Assembly (NCBI RefSeq): GCF_016650815.1
Contig: NZ_JAEKEZ010000022.1
Span: 248,001 to 312,000 of the forward strand
Length of the DNA stretch: 64,000 nt
Direction: 5' to 3'
Source of the DNA: Pseudomonas sp. TH31
GTDB taxonomy: Bacteria > Pseudomonadota > Gammaproteobacteria > Pseudomonadales > Pseudomonadaceae
A program made the position numbers and the translations under genes. This document shows positions 31,522 through 41,653 of the stretch, one piece after another. The notes beneath the pieces are model-generated. The model did not search any database and was not told the origin of the DNA. It saw nothing but the letters and a program-made list of their open reading frames with translations. Each line of letters starts with the position of its first letter. Within the stretch, counting starts at the first letter, position 1.

Positions 31522-32883
31522 ATGGAAGAGCAACTCCCCACGAATTTGACCGATAAACCCAAGGTGTTACTGGTCGACGACGAAGAATCAATTCTCAACA
31601 GCCTGCGTCGGCTGTTGCGCGGCCAACCCTACGAGGTGCTGCTGGCCACCAGCGGTGCCCAGGCGCTGGAGATCATGGCGCAACACCGCATCGATCTGGT
31701 GATGACCGACGCGCGCATGCCCAACATGGATGGCGCCACCTTGCTGGCCCACATCCATCAGCTCTACCCGACGACTACGCGTATCTTGCTCACGGGTTAC
31801 GCGGACCTGCCGACGATCATCAAGGCCATCAACGACGGGCAGATTCACCGCTACATCAGCAAACCCTGGAGCGACGAGGAAATGCTCCTGACCCTGCGCC
31901 AGGCCCTGGACCATCAGCATTCCGAGCGCGAACGTGTGCGCCTGGTGCAACTGACCCGGCAACAGAACGACCAGTTGAAAACCCTCAACGTCACCCTGGA
32001 AAAACACGTCGCGGCCCGCACCTGCGAACTGCAACAGACCGCCGACATGCTCGACCTGGCCTATGAAGAGCTCAAACGCAGCTATGTCACGGGCACCGAG
32101 GTGTTCTCGCTGCTGGCCAACTTGCGCCTGCCGCCGGCCAAGCAGACCAACCGCCAGATCATCGAGCTGGTGCGGGTGTACTGCAAACTCCATGGCCTGG
32201 ACGAGGGCACCAGCCGGGACCTGACCATGGCTGCCGCGCTCTACAACATCGGCAAGCTGAGCTGGACCGACAGCATGATGATCACGCCGTCGGACATGCT
32301 CCATCACATTGACCGCGACCGTTATCGCGGGTACCCGAAGCAGAGTGAGTCGTTGCTGATGACCCTCGACCCGATGAAGGATGCTGCCCGCCTGATTCTG
32401 CACCACCAGGAGCGCTGGGACGGCAGCGGGTTCCCTGACAGGCTCAAGGGCGAGGCGATTCCGTTCGGTTCGCGGTTATTGAAACTGGCGGTGGATTTCA
32501 TCGAGCTGCAGCGCGGGTTGATCCTGGAGCGGCAGATGAACAGCGACGAAGCGCTGGTGTATATCCGCAGCTATACCGGGCGTCTCTACGATCCCGAACT
32601 GGTGGAGGATTTCATCCAGGTCTGCGCCGCGTACCTGAGCGATGTGACGTTGGCCGACCCTTCGGTCAAAGTGCTGACCACGCGGGATCTGGCGGCGGGG
32701 ATGATCCTGGCGCGTAACCTCAACGCCGACAACGGCATGTTGCTGCTCAATGCCGGCAAGGTGCTGAACGCACCGCTGGTGGACAAATTGATCGCCTTCG
32801 AAACCATGGAAGGCGCCAAGTACAGCATCTTCGTGAAAATCCCGGAAGAAGTCGAAGCGCTGTTGGAACGCGCGACTTCGTAA
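31522..32883 (+). CDS. Receiver plus degenerate HD-GYP protein
   Basis: A 453-residue protein with a receiver (residues 12-130: VLLVDDEESILNSLRRLL, phospho-Asp in TDARMPNMDG, Lys in ISKPWSDEEM), a coiled coil (140-185) and an HD-GYP-like domain (190-380). The usual HDIGK motif reads YNIGK, and the GYP motif reads WDGSGFP, so the first metal ligands are gone while HHQERWDGSG remains. A C-terminal extension of about 75 residues follows. It resembles RpfG-type regulators but is probably catalytically dead and acts as a signal adaptor. GAGGTG precedes the ATG. It is divergent from the GGDEF/EAL operon (265 bases between starts). Confidence 0.82.
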   Translation: MEEQLPTNLTDKPKVLLVDDEESILNSLRRLLRGQPYEVLLATSGAQALEIMAQHRIDLVMTDARMPNMDGATLLAHIHQLYPTTTRILLTGYADLPTIIKAINDGQIHRYISKPWSDEEMLLTLRQALDHQHSERERVRLVQLTRQQNDQLKTLNVTLEKHVAARTCELQQTADMLDLAYEELKRSYVTGTEVFSLLANLRLPPAKQTNRQIIELVRVYCKLHGLDEGTSRDLTMAAALYNIGKLSWTDSMMITPSDMLHHIDRDRYRGYPKQSESLLMTLDPMKDAARLILHHQERWDGSGFPDRLKGEAIPFGSRLLKLAVDFIELQRGLILERQMNSDEALVYIRSYTGRLYDPELVEDFIQVCAAYLSDVTLADPSVKVLTTRDLAAGMILARNLNADNGMLLLNAGKVLNAPLVDKLIAFETMEGAKYSIFVKIPEEVEALLERATS

Positions 32884-32908
32884 ACGCTTCCCTCCAATGG
32901 TCGAACAA

Positions 32909-32978
32909 CTGTAGGAGCAAGGCTTGCCCGCGATGGCGATTTCAATGGCGCCATCGCGGGCAAGCCTTGCTCCTACAG
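32909..32978. repeat. REP-like palindrome (GTAGGAGCAAGGCTTGCCCGCGA type)
   Basis: CTGTAGGAGCAAGGCTTGCC starts at 32909 and is mirrored exactly by the sequence ending at 32978, with a loop around GCGATTTCAATGGCG. Confidence 0.88.
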
Positions 32979-33017
32979 GTTATTCTTGCGCCTTTTAACC
33001 AAGGCCAACCTCGATCC

Positions 33018-33452
33018 ATGACCCTTTCAGCCGCTGCCTCACCCCGCATCATCCGTATCGCCGCCGCCCTGTTGATCGGTCCCGATGGCCGCACGTTGCT
33101 CGTGCGCAAACGCGGCACCGAGGCGTTCATGCAGCCGGGCGGCAAGATCGAAGCCCATGAACAACCGGCCCACGCCCTGGCCCGGGAGCTGGAAGAAGAA
33201 CTGGGCCTGGTCGTCGACCCGGCGCAAGCCACTTATCTGGGACAGTTTTCGGCACCCGCCGCCAACGAGCCGGGTTTTGTCGTACAGGCCGAGATGTTCT
33301 TGCTAAACATCGATTCAGACGTCTCGCCGGCGGCCGAGATCGAAGAGGTGCGCTGGATCGACCCGGCCACCGACGGCCACCTTACGCTGGCGCCATTGAC
33401 ACGGGACGTGATCCTGCCGTTTTATCGAGCCTCGTTGACCACGATCGCCTGA
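33018..33452 (+). CDS. Nudix hydrolase
   Basis: A 144-residue single-domain protein with a complete Nudix box: GGKIEAHEQPAHALARELEE followed by ELGL, matching GX5EX7REUXEEXGU. It hydrolyses a nucleoside-diphosphate-linked compound; the substrate is not predictable. The ATG at 33018 (MTLSAAASP) is preferred; the frame is open upstream, but that sequence lies in the repeat. It is followed after 26 bases by the LysE and GNAT genes, a likely three-gene operon. Confidence 0.87.
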   Translation: MTLSAAASPRIIRIAAALLIGPDGRTLLVRKRGTEAFMQPGGKIEAHEQPAHALARELEEELGLVVDPAQATYLGQFSAPAANEPGFVVQAEMFLLNIDSDVSPAAEIEEVRWIDPATDGHLTLAPLTRDVILPFYRASLTTIA

Positions 33453-33478
33453 TCAAAACAGGACCAAAGGACTGCCCC

Positions 33479-34117
33479 ATGATCCCGCTCCAAGACTTGC
33501 TGATCTTCGCTGCCGCTGCATTGCTGATGGTCCTGACGCCGGGGCCGAACATGATCTACCTGATCTCCCGTTCGATCTGCCAGGGGCGCAAGGCCGGCGT
33601 TACCTCGTTGCTTGGCGTGGTGGCGGGGTTCTTCGTGCATTTGTTCGCTGCCGCGGCCGGTTTGACCGCGGTGTTTCTGGCCGTGCCAATGGCCTATGAA
33701 GTGCTGAAATGGGCCGGTGCCCTGTACCTGGTGTGGCTGGCCTGGCAGGCCGTCAAACCCGGTGCTCGCTCGCCGTTCGAGGCCCGGCAATTGCCGGCGG
33801 ATTCGTCGCGCAAACTGATCGCCATGGGCTTTCTCACCAGCGCCCTGAATCCGAAGATTGCGGTGTTTTACCTGTCGGTGTTTCCGCAGTTCATCAGCCC
33901 GGAACATGGTTCGGTGTTTACCCAAAGCATTATTCTGGGCCTGACCCAGATCAGTGTGAGTTTCGGCGTGAACCTGCTGATCGCATTGTTCGCTGCCGGT
34001 ATCGCCTCGTGGTTCGTCAAGAACCCGACCTGGCTGGCGGTGCAGCGTTATTTCATGGGGTTTGTGCTGGCGGCACTGGCCGTGCGGCTGATGCTTGAAC
34101 AACGCAAGGCGGCTTGA
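33479..34117 (+). CDS. LysE/RhtB-family amino acid exporter
   Basis: A 212-residue inner-membrane protein of six helices. TPGPNMIYLISRSICQGRKAG at residues 21-41 is the LysE/RhtB signature. It should export an amino acid or related metabolite. AAAGGAC precedes the ATG. It lies between the Nudix and GNAT genes, with only two bases between its stop and the GNAT start. Confidence 0.88.
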   Translation: MIPLQDLLIFAAAALLMVLTPGPNMIYLISRSICQGRKAGVTSLLGVVAGFFVHLFAAAAGLTAVFLAVPMAYEVLKWAGALYLVWLAWQAVKPGARSPFEARQLPADSSRKLIAMGFLTSALNPKIAVFYLSVFPQFISPEHGSVFTQSIILGLTQISVSFGVNLLIALFAAGIASWFVKNPTWLAVQRYFMGFVLAALAVRLMLEQRKAA

Positions 34118-34119
34118 CC

Positions 34120-34617
34120 ATGTGGATCGAACGACTGGATGCCAGCCATGCCCTGGACTATCGGGCGTTGATGCTCGAAGCCTACGACTTGCATCCGCAA
34201 GCGTTCACTTCCAGCGTACGCGAGCGCGCCACGATGCCGTTGAGCTGGTGGGAATCGCGGTTGACCAGCAAACTCGACGCGGTATTTGGCGCGTTCGAGG
34301 ATCGCCAGTTGGCCGGTATCGTCGGCCTGGCCTTCGAACCCCGGGAGAAGGCCCGGCACAAGGCGACGTTGTTTGGCATGTACGTGTCTGGCACGGTCCG
34401 CCAGCAGGGGCTCGGCTTTCAACTGGTACAGGCGGCGTTGGCTGAAGCGCAAAACCATCCGGGCCTGAGGCTGATCCAGTTGACCGTCACCGCTGGCAAT
34501 GAAGCCGCGTTCAACCTTTACCAGCGTTGCGGCTTCATCCAGTACGGCCTCGAACCGTTGGCGGTACGAGTGGGCGAGGACTACTTCGACAAGATCCATA
34601 TGTGGCGCGAGATCTAA
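34120..34617 (+). CDS. GNAT-family N-acetyltransferase
   Basis: A 165-residue GCN5-type acetyltransferase. Motif A is GMYVSGTVRQQGLGFQLVQAAL (acetyl-CoA pyrophosphate loop RQQGLG), and motif B is near NEAAFNLYQRCGF. The ATG at 34120 is two bases after the LysE stop; a TTG at 34114 would overlap it and is less likely. Coupling to an exporter suggests modification of a small amine, but the substrate is not known. Confidence 0.85.
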   Translation: MWIERLDASHALDYRALMLEAYDLHPQAFTSSVRERATMPLSWWESRLTSKLDAVFGAFEDRQLAGIVGLAFEPREKARHKATLFGMYVSGTVRQQGLGFQLVQAALAEAQNHPGLRLIQLTVTAGNEAAFNLYQRCGFIQYGLEPLAVRVGEDYFDKIHMWREI

Positions 34618-34632
34618 AACCACCGCGAACTC

Positions 34633-34724
34633 CTGTAGGCGCTAGGCTTGCCCGCGATGAACGATAACGCGGTCTGGCTGAAGGACCGCATCAACCTTAT
34701 CGCGGGCACGCCTTGCTCCTACAG
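34633..34724. repeat. REP-like palindrome doublet
   Basis: CTGTAGGCGCTAGGCTTGCC starts at 34633; an imperfect complement containing GCACGCCTTGCTCCTACAG ends at 34724. It lies between the convergent GNAT and metR genes. Confidence 0.8.
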
Positions 34725-34737
34725 GGGATGTGTCCTG

Positions 34738-35667
34738 TTAGCGAACCGCGCTAACACCATCCAGCGTCGAAAACGACGTGTCCTTTGCCGTCAGCAAAAA
34801 ATCGCGCATATACGGCGCATCCAGCATGTCCGCGCGAATACCGGCGTACAGCGTCGCAAACAACCCTTTCTCACCCAGCCGCTTGGCCTTCACATAACCC
34901 CGTGAGCTGTATTCATGCAGCGCCCAATGTGGCACGCCGCACACGCCGCGACCGCTGGCCACCAGTTGCATCATCATCACCGTCAATTCCGAGGTGCGGA
35001 CCTGGGCCGGTTCGACGTCGGCCGGCTCCAGGAAGCGGGTGAAGATATCCAGCCGGTCCCGTTCCACCGGGTAAGTGATCAAGGTTTCGGTGAGCAGGTC
35101 TTCCGGGACGATGTACGCCTTGTTCGCCAACCGGTGCTGATTGGCCACCGCGAGCATCGCTTCATAGGTGAACAACGGCACATAAGTGATCCCGGCCAGT
35201 TCCAGCGGGTCGGAGGTCACCACCAGATCCAGATCGCCACGGGCCAGGGCCGGCAGCGGCGCGAAGGAGAAGCCCGAGGCCAGGTCAAGTTCGACTTCCG
35301 GCCAGGCATCGCGGAACTGGTCGATGGTCGGCATCAGCCACTGGAAGCAACTGTGGCACTCGATCGCCATGTGCAGGCGCCCGGCGGTGCCGCCGGCCAG
35401 CCGCGCGATGTCGCGCTCGGCGCCACGCAGCAGCGGCAGGGTCGCGTCGGCCAGTTGCAGCAGGCGCAAACCGGCGCTGGTGAAACGCACCGGTTTGGTC
35501 TTGCGCACGAACAACGGCATGCCCATGCGCTCTTCCAGTTCCTTGAACTGGTGAGACAGGGCCGACTGGGTCAGGTGCAGGCGGTCGGCCGCATCCACCA
35601 GGCTATCGGCTTCGCGCAAGGCGTGCAGGGTCTTCAGGTGACGGATTTCAAGCACCGGGGGCTCCAT
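34738..35667 (-). CDS. metR: LysR-family activator of methionine synthesis
   Basis: A 309-residue LysR-type regulator. The N-terminal helix-turn-helix includes SLVDAADRLHLTQSALSHQF, and the effector domain has GFSFAPLPALARGDLDLVV, close to MetR, which binds homocysteine and activates metE. Divergence from metE (107 bases between starts) is the classical arrangement. I saw no perfect TGAA-N5-TTCA box in the intergenic region, so the operator is not assigned. Confidence 0.9.
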   Translation of the reverse strand: MEPPVLEIRHLKTLHALREADSLVDAADRLHLTQSALSHQFKELEERMGMPLFVRKTKPVRFTSAGLRLLQLADATLPLLRGAERDIARLAGGTAGRLHMAIECHSCFQWLMPTIDQFRDAWPEVELDLASGFSFAPLPALARGDLDLVVTSDPLELAGITYVPLFTYEAMLAVANQHRLANKAYIVPEDLLTETLITYPVERDRLDIFTRFLEPADVEPAQVRTSELTVMMMQLVASGRGVCGVPHWALHEYSSRGYVKAKRLGEKGLFATLYAGIRADMLDAPYMRDFLLTAKDTSFSTLDGVSAVR

Positions 35668-35774
35668 GAGTAAAACTTGTGATGAACACGAAAAGGTTGA
35701 GTTTGTCTCATGTTGGCTTGTCTGTCGACAATAGGGACATGTCTTACAACCTCTTTCATAGGAAGAAATTCACC

Positions 35775-38098
35775 ATGGCTCTGGCCCACACACTTGGTTT
35801 CCCGCGCATCGGTGCTGACCGCGAACTGAAAAAAGCCCTCGAATCCTACTGGAAGGGCGATCTCGATCAGGATGGGCTGAACCGCGTCGGCCGCCAACTG
35901 CGCGCCACCCACTGGCAATTGCAGAAAGACGCCGGCATCGACCTGCTGCCGGTGGGCGATTTCGCCTGGTACGACCAGGTGCTGAGCCATTCCCTGGCCT
36001 TCGGCGTGGTTCCCGAGCGTTTCGACAGCACGCTGGATGCTGGCGGCCAGCCGACCCTCGACACGCTGTTCGCCATGGCCCGGGGCGCGACCGCAGCCAG
36101 TTGCGGCAGCGCCCACTCCAAAGCGCCATACGCCCAGGAACTGACCAAGTGGTTCGACACCAACTACCACTATCTGGTCCCGGAATTCAGCGCTGACCAA
36201 TCGTTCAAGCTGAGCTGGAACCAACTGTTCGACGAAGTCGAGGAAGCCAAGGCCCTCGGTCATAACGTCAAACCGGTGATCGTCGGCCCTTTGACTTACC
36301 TGTGGCTGGGCAAGGGCAAATCCAAGGGGGTGGCGACGACTTCGACAAGCTCGACCTGCTGGAACGCCTGCTGCCGGTCTACAACGAAATCCTCGGCCGC
36401 CTCGCCGAACAAGGCGTGGAATGGGTGCAGATCGACGAGCCGATCCTGACCCTCGACCTGCCGCAAGCCTGGAAAAGTGCCTTCGAGCGCGCCTATCACA
36501 TCCTTCAATACTCGCCGCTGAAAAAACTCGTGGCGACCTACTTCAGTGGTCTGGAAGACAACCTCGGCCTGGCCGTCAGCCTGCCGGTGCAAGGTCTGCA
36601 CATCGACGCGGTGCGCGCGCCGGATCAACTCGGCCAGGTGCTGGATCGTCTGCCGACCTACAAGATTTTGTCGGTGGGCCTGGTCAACGGTCGCAACGTC
36701 TGGCGCTGCGAGCTGGAGCAAGTGTTGGCGCAACTGCAACCGGCGCAAGAGCGCTTTGGCGACAACCTGTGGGTCAGCAGTTCCTGCTCGTTGCTGCACA
36801 GCCCGGTGGACCTGGAGCGTGAAGACAAACTCGACCCGGAACTGAAATCCTGGCTGGCCTTTGCCGTGCAGAAGTGTGGGGAAATCGCCGTCCTGCGTGA
36901 TGCCCTCAACGATCCGCAATCACCCAGGGTGCAAGACGCTTTGGCCGAAAGTCGTGCGATCCAGGCCAGTCGCGCCCAGTCGCCACGCATCCACAAAGCT
37001 GAAGTTCAGGCACGGATCAATGCCATCAGCGCCAAAGACAGCCAACGCCATTCGCCGTTCGCCAAGCGCATCGAACAACAGCGCGCTCGGCTGAAACTGC
37101 CAGCGTTCCCGACCACCACCATCGGCTCGTTCCCGCAGACCGGTTCGATTCGTCTGGCCCGCCAGGCCTTCAAGCAAGGCAAGCTCTCGGCCAACGACTA
37201 CACCGACGCCATGCACAGCGAAATCCGCCACGCCGTGCAAATCCAGGAACGCCTGGGCCTGGACGTGCTGGTGCACGGTGAAGCCGAGCGCAACGACATG
37301 GTCGAGTACTTCGCCGAGCAACTGGACGGTTACCTGTTCACCCGCTTCGGCTGGGTCCAGAGCTACGGGTCGCGCTGCGTCAAACCGGCCGTCATCTACG
37401 GCGACCTGAGCCGCCCGAACGCCATGACCGTCGACTGGATCAGCTACGCGCAAAGCCTGACCGACAACGTCATGAAAGGCATGCTCACCGGTCCCGTGAC
37501 GATGCTGATGTGGTCGTTCCCGAGGGAAGATGTGTCGCGCAAAATCCAGGCGCAACAACTGGCCCTGGCCCTGCGCGACGAAGTGCTCGATCTGGAAAAC
37601 GCGGGCATCAAAATCGTCCAGATCGACGAAGCCGCGTTCCGCGAAGGCCTGCCACTGCGCCGGGCGCAATGGCAGGCCTACCTCGACTGGGCGGTGGAAG
37701 CCTTCCGCTTGAGCGCCTCCGGTGTGCGCGATGAAACCCAGATTCATACCCACATGTGCTACAGCGAATTCAACGACGTGATCGAGTCCATCGCGGCGAT
37801 GGACGCCGACGTAATCACCATCGAAACCTCACGTTCGGACATGGAATTGCTCGAGGCCTTCGAAGCCTTCGACTACCCGAACGACATTGGCCCGGGTGTG
37901 TATGACATCCACTCACCACGGGTGCCGGACACGGCCGAGATGGTCAAGTTGCTGAGCAAAGCCGTGAAGCGGATTCCGGCAGAGCGGTTGTGGGTGAATC
38001 CGGATTGCGGGTTGAAGACTCGGGGCTGGCCGGAGACCGAGGCGGCGTTGGTGAATATGGTAGCGGCGGCGCGGCAGCTGCGTAGTCAGTTGGCTTAA
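35775..38098 (+). CDS. metE: Cobalamin-independent methionine synthase; apparent frameshift
   Basis: Adding one G to the G5 run at 36326-36330 joins the two parts into 774 residues, a normal MetE length. It transfers a methyl group from 5-methyltetrahydropteroyl-triglutamate to homocysteine. Seen: [18 protein letters not shown] at the N-terminus, [16 protein letters not shown] at the start of the second barrel, and the zinc ligands in THMCYSEF (His, Cys) and NPDCGLKTR (Cys). An otherwise intact biosynthetic gene is unlikely to be broken, so a sequence error is the best reading. AGGAAG lies upstream of the ATG at 35775. It is divergent from metR. Confidence 0.93.
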
Positions 38099-38106
38099 GG
38101 ACGCCT

Positions 38107-38195
38107 TCGCGAGCAGGCTCGCTCCGACATTGGATTGATGTTGAACACAACATTTGTGATCGACAAGAATCCTGTGGGAGCGAGCCTGCTCGCGA
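38107..38195. repeat. REP-like palindrome doublet (GGGAGCGAGCCTGCTCGCGA type)
   Basis: TCGCGAGCAGGCTCGCTCC at 38107 and its complement ending at 38195 flank an AT-rich spacer, just after the metE stop codon. Confidence 0.85.
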
Positions 38196-38327
38196 TTGAG
38201 CGATAACGCGGTCTCCAAAATGACCGCTCGGCAAACTTCATCAAACTGTCATGCAACTGTGGCAGCGCGCTTGAACAAACTTCATCAGACTCGCGCTCTA
38301 CTGGGGTTCTGCGTTTCGGTGTTTTTC

Positions 38328-39347
38328 ATGCGTGTATTTTTTCTTCTGGCCGCGCTGCTATTCAGCCTGCCGTCCTTTGCGGCTTCGCGTTGCGATGTCA
38401 ACGTTCCGACCGAGCATGTCGATCTGGCGCAGGTGAGCCTGGCGTACCAGAGCATTGGCCGTGCGTCTGATCCGGCACTGCTGCTGGTGATGGGCCTCGG
38501 GGGTCAGTTGATTCACTGGCCCGACGAGGTGGTGGTGGCGCTGTGTCAGCAGGGATTTCGAGTGATTCGCTACGACAACCGCGATGTCGGGCTGTCGACC
38601 TGGCGCCAGGCGCCGGCCAACGCCAACCTGACGTTTGAAGTGCTGCGCTACAAACTCGGCTTGCCGGTGGCGGCGCCGTACACGTTGAGCGACATGTCCG
38701 AGGACGCGTTGGGCCTGATGGATGCGTTGCACATCACACAATTCCACGTATTGGGTGCGAGCATGGGCGGAATGATCGCCCAGCATCTGGCAGCCATGGC
38801 GCCGCAGCGGGTCGAGAGCTTGACGTTGATCATGACCAGTTCCGGGGCCGAAGGCTTGCCGGCGCCGAGTGCCGCGCTGGTGCAGTTGTTGTCGCGCCGG
38901 GGCGCGCCGAATCGCGAAGTGGCGCTGGAGCAACAAGCCGATTTGCTCGCGGCCCTGAGCAGCCCAATGGTGAGTGATGACCGCAAGGTACTGCTGCAAC
39001 AGGCGGCGGCCTCGTATGACCGGGCGTTCAACCCGGAAGGGGTGAAGCGTCAGATCATGGCGATCCTCGCCGAACCGAGCCGGGTGGCGTTGCTCAACCA
39101 ATTGCGCGTACCGACGCTGGTGGTGCACGGTACGGCAGATCCGCTATTGCCGGTGATGCATGGCGTGCACCTGGCGGCGCATATTCGTGGCAGCCAGTTG
39201 AAGCTGATCCCGGGCATGGCCCATCGCTTCCAGGAAGCGTTCAAGGCGCCTTTGCTGGCGGCGGTGTTGCCGTACTTGCAGGCCCACCGCGAAGACACCT
39301 CGCACTGGGCGCAGATTGAGCCGGTGGCGGCCCCGAACCTTTTGTAA
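38328..39347 (+). CDS. Exported alpha/beta hydrolase
   Basis: A protein of about 339 residues with a signal peptide ([20 protein letters not shown]) and an alpha/beta hydrolase fold: [10 protein letters not shown] (oxyanion region), [20 protein letters not shown] (nucleophile Ser), and the acid/His region [15 protein letters not shown] and GMAHRF. It is probably a periplasmic or lipid-linked esterase. The frame is open upstream, but only the ATG at 38328 gives a proper signal peptide. It stands alone between repeats. The substrate is unknown. Confidence 0.83.
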   Translation: MRVFFLLAALLFSLPSFAASRCDVNVPTEHVDLAQVSLAYQSIGRASDPALLLVMGLGGQLIHWPDEVVVALCQQGFRVIRYDNRDVGLSTWRQAPANANLTFEVLRYKLGLPVAAPYTLSDMSEDALGLMDALHITQFHVLGASMGGMIAQHLAAMAPQRVESLTLIMTSSGAEGLPAPSAALVQLLSRRGAPNREVALEQQADLLAALSSPMVSDDRKVLLQQAAASYDRAFNPEGVKRQIMAILAEPSRVALLNQLRVPTLVVHGTADPLLPVMHGVHLAAHIRGSQLKLIPGMAHRFQEAFKAPLLAAVLPYLQAHREDTSHWAQIEPVAAPNLL

Positions 39348-39358
39348 TCCCCAATCCC

Positions 39359-39451
39359 CTGTAGGCGCGAAGCTTGCTCGCGAAAGCGCTATGTCAGCCA
39401 ACATCAATGTTGAGTTGATGGCCCTTTCGCGAGCAAGTTTCGCTCCTGCAG
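39359..39451. repeat. REP-like palindrome doublet
   Basis: CTGTAGGCGCGAAGCTTGCT at 39359 and an imperfect complement ending with GCTCCTGCAG at 39451, around ATGTCAGCCAACATCAATGT, which also occurs in the 19355 copy. Confidence 0.82.
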
Positions 39452-39551
39452 GGGGAGGGCAGTGGTGGCTTTCAGGGATCTACTGCAACCTCAGGCCTGT
39501 CAGGTGTATCGTTCAAACTTTCCGGCGCGAATAAAGCCTGCGAGGTGTGCG

Positions 39552-40220
39552 ATGAGTAACTCCCTGAAAATTGATTTCGTCAGCGACGTGTCCTGTCCCT
39601 GGTGCGTCGTCGGCCTGTACGGCCTGGTCCGGGCGCTGGACCAATTGGGTGACGAAGTGCAGGCCGAGATCCGTTTTCAGCCGTTCGAGTTGAACCCGAA
39701 CATGGGCCCCGACGGCCAGAACATCACCGAGCACATCACCGAGAAATACGGCTCGACCCCCGAACAATCACAGAAAAATCGCGAGATGATTCGCGCCCGT
39801 GGCGCCGAAGTCGGGTTTGCCTTTCGCACCGACGGCAACAGCCGCATCTACAACACGTTCGATGCTCACCGCTTGCTCTACTGGGCGGGGCTGGAAGGGT
39901 TGCAGTTCAATTTGAAAGAGGCGCTGTTCAAGGCGTATTTCACTGATGGCGGTAACCCGTCCGATCCTCGGCAACTGGCGCAGGTTGCTCAAAGCGCAGG
40001 GCTGGACAAGGCGCGGGCCGAGGCGATTCTGGCGTCGGACGAATACGCCAAAGAGGTGAAAGAGCAAGAGCAGTTGTGGCTGGCGCGCGGCGTCAGCTCG
40101 GTGCCGACGGTGGTGTTCAACGGGCAATACGCGGTCAGTGGCGGGCAGCCGGTGGACACCTTTGTCGGGGCGATCCGGCAGATCATGAGTGAGGCCAAGG
40201 GCGGTACCGTCAACAACTGA
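39552..40220 (+). CDS. FrnE-like DsbA-family oxidoreductase
   Basis: A 222-residue cytoplasmic thioredoxin-fold protein with CPWC at residues 15-18 (VSDVSCPWCVVGLYGL) and the cis-Pro loop in VSSVPTVVFNGQ. This matches the FrnE/2-hydroxychromene-2-carboxylate isomerase-like DsbA family, which assists thiol-disulfide exchange or isomerisation. The ATG at 39552 is preceded by GAGGTG; upstream codons lack protein character. No linked partner is obvious. Confidence 0.88.
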   Translation: MSNSLKIDFVSDVSCPWCVVGLYGLVRALDQLGDEVQAEIRFQPFELNPNMGPDGQNITEHITEKYGSTPEQSQKNREMIRARGAEVGFAFRTDGNSRIYNTFDAHRLLYWAGLEGLQFNLKEALFKAYFTDGGNPSDPRQLAQVAQSAGLDKARAEAILASDEYAKEVKEQEQLWLARGVSSVPTVVFNGQYAVSGGQPVDTFVGAIRQIMSEAKGGTVNN

Positions 40221-40261
40221 CACCGTGCAGCTCCTGCAGAGGATGTCGTATGAGGCGGTGA

Positions 40262-41653
40262 TCAGCGGACGATCTTGTCCACGTGAATTCCCAATTTCTT
40301 CAGCCGATACCAGAAGCTGCGCTCGGATATCCCGATCAACTGCGCCGCCGCCGCCTGCACGCCATTGCTCTGTTGCAGGGCCGCCAGGATGTAGGTCTTT
40401 TCAACTTCCGCCAGGGCCGCTTCCAGATCCGTCGGCACGCCGTTGTTTTCAACCAGCGGCACGCTGCCATCGCTCGGCCGTGAGGCAAACAGATACGCCG
40501 GCAGGTCATCGTCTTCGATCACCGTCCCGCTTGCGACGATGGTCGCCCGCTCCACGCAGTTTTGCAGTTCGCGAATATTCCCCGGCCACGAATAATTGGC
40601 CATGGCATTCAACGCCTCCGGGCTGAACCCGCTAAAACGTTTACCCGCCGCCCCTCCGAGGGTATGGGCGAAATGCCGGGCCAGCGGGGCGATGTCTTCG
40701 ACCCGTTCACGCAGGGCAGGCAGCGGAATCGGGAACACGTTGAGGCGGTAGTACAAGTCTTCGCGAAACTCCTTGTTGGCCACCGCGTCCAGCAGGTTCT
40801 TGTTGGTGGCCGCGATCACTCGCACATCGACCTTGCGCTCACGTGGGTCGCCCACCGGCTCGATCACCCGTTCCTGCAGGGCACGAAGAATTTTCGCCTG
40901 CAACGCCAAGGGCATTTCGCCGATTTCATCGAGAAACAGCGTGCCCTTGTCAGCCTGCTGGAAGCGCCCGACCCGGTCCGCTACCGCACCGGTAAACGCG
41001 CCTTTGCGATGGCCGAACATTTCGCTTTCCAGCAAGCCTTCGGGGATTGCCGCGCAGTTGACGGCCACAAACGGTTTGCCGGCGCGATTGCCGTGTTTGT
41101 GGATCGCCCGGGCGACCATTTCCTTGCCGGTGCCGCTTTCGCCGGTCAGCAGGATGGTCGCGTTGCTTTCGCGCACCGAGTCGATCGCTTGCAGTACTTG
41201 CCGAAAACTCGGGCTGTCGCCCACCAGGCTGTCGATCTGCTTGTGTTCGTCGAGTTCGGCGCGCATGCGCTGGTTGTCTTTGAGGATGTCGCGAAATTGC
41301 AGGGCCTTGCTGACAGTGATGTCCAGCTCATCGATGTCGAACGGCTTGGCGATGTAGTCGAAGGCGCCGTTGCGCATCGACTGCACGGCGTTTTTCACCG
41401 TGCTGTAGGCGGTCATGACGATCACCGGCAACTGCGGAAAGCGGTGTTTGATTTCCGCCAGCAATTGCGGGCCGTCCATGCCGGGCATGCGCCAGTCGCT
41501 GATCACCAGGTCGATGTCTTCGGCCTCCAGCACTTTGAGCGCGTGCAGGCCGTTGCCGGCGGTGAAGACCGTGATCTCGTTCTGACTCAGGGCCGATGCC
41601 AGCAGGTCGCAGAGCTTGGGCTCGTCGTCGACCACCAGTACGTTATGTGTCAT
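40262..41653 (-). CDS. Sigma-54-dependent response regulator (NtrC family)
   Basis: A 463-residue protein: receiver (residues 1-120, phospho-Asp in [12 protein letters not shown]), AAA+ domain (140-375) with Walker [10 protein letters not shown], canonical loop 1 [10 protein letters not shown], and Walker [11 protein letters not shown], then a Fis-type helix-turn-helix at the end ([20 protein letters not shown]). It activates sigma-54 promoters when phosphorylated. It overlaps the upstream kinase gene by 11 bases (start ATG at 41653), so the two form a pair. The regulon is not evident from neighbours. Confidence 0.9.
   Translation of the reverse strand: MTHNVLVVDDEPKLCDLLASALSQNEITVFTAGNGLHALKVLEAEDIDLVISDWRMPGMDGPQLLAEIKHRFPQLPVIVMTAYSTVKNAVQSMRNGAFDYIAKPFDIDELDITVSKALQFRDILKDNQRMRAELDEHKQIDSLVGDSPSFRQVLQAIDSVRESNATILLTGESGTGKEMVARAIHKHGNRAGKPFVAVNCAAIPEGLLESEMFGHRKGAFTGAVADRVGRFQQADKGTLFLDEIGEMPLALQAKILRALQERVIEPVGDPRERKVDVRVIAATNKNLLDAVANKEFREDLYYRLNVFPIPLPALRERVEDIAPLARHFAHTLGGAAGKRFSGFSPEALNAMANYSWPGNIRELQNCVERATIVASGTVIEDDDLPAYLFASRPSDGSVPLVENNGVPTDLEAALAEVEKTYILAALQQSNGVQAAAAQLIGISERSFWYRLKKLGIHVDKIVR

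Noticed and set aside
35668..35774. MetR operator between metR and metE
   Set aside because: I found no TGAA-N5-TTCA box of good quality. The divergent arrangement supports regulation, but no site can be assigned.
35775..38098. metE as a true pseudogene
   Set aside because: Only one homopolymer deletion breaks an otherwise perfectly conserved gene with all zinc ligands, and the same error type occurs throughout the window.
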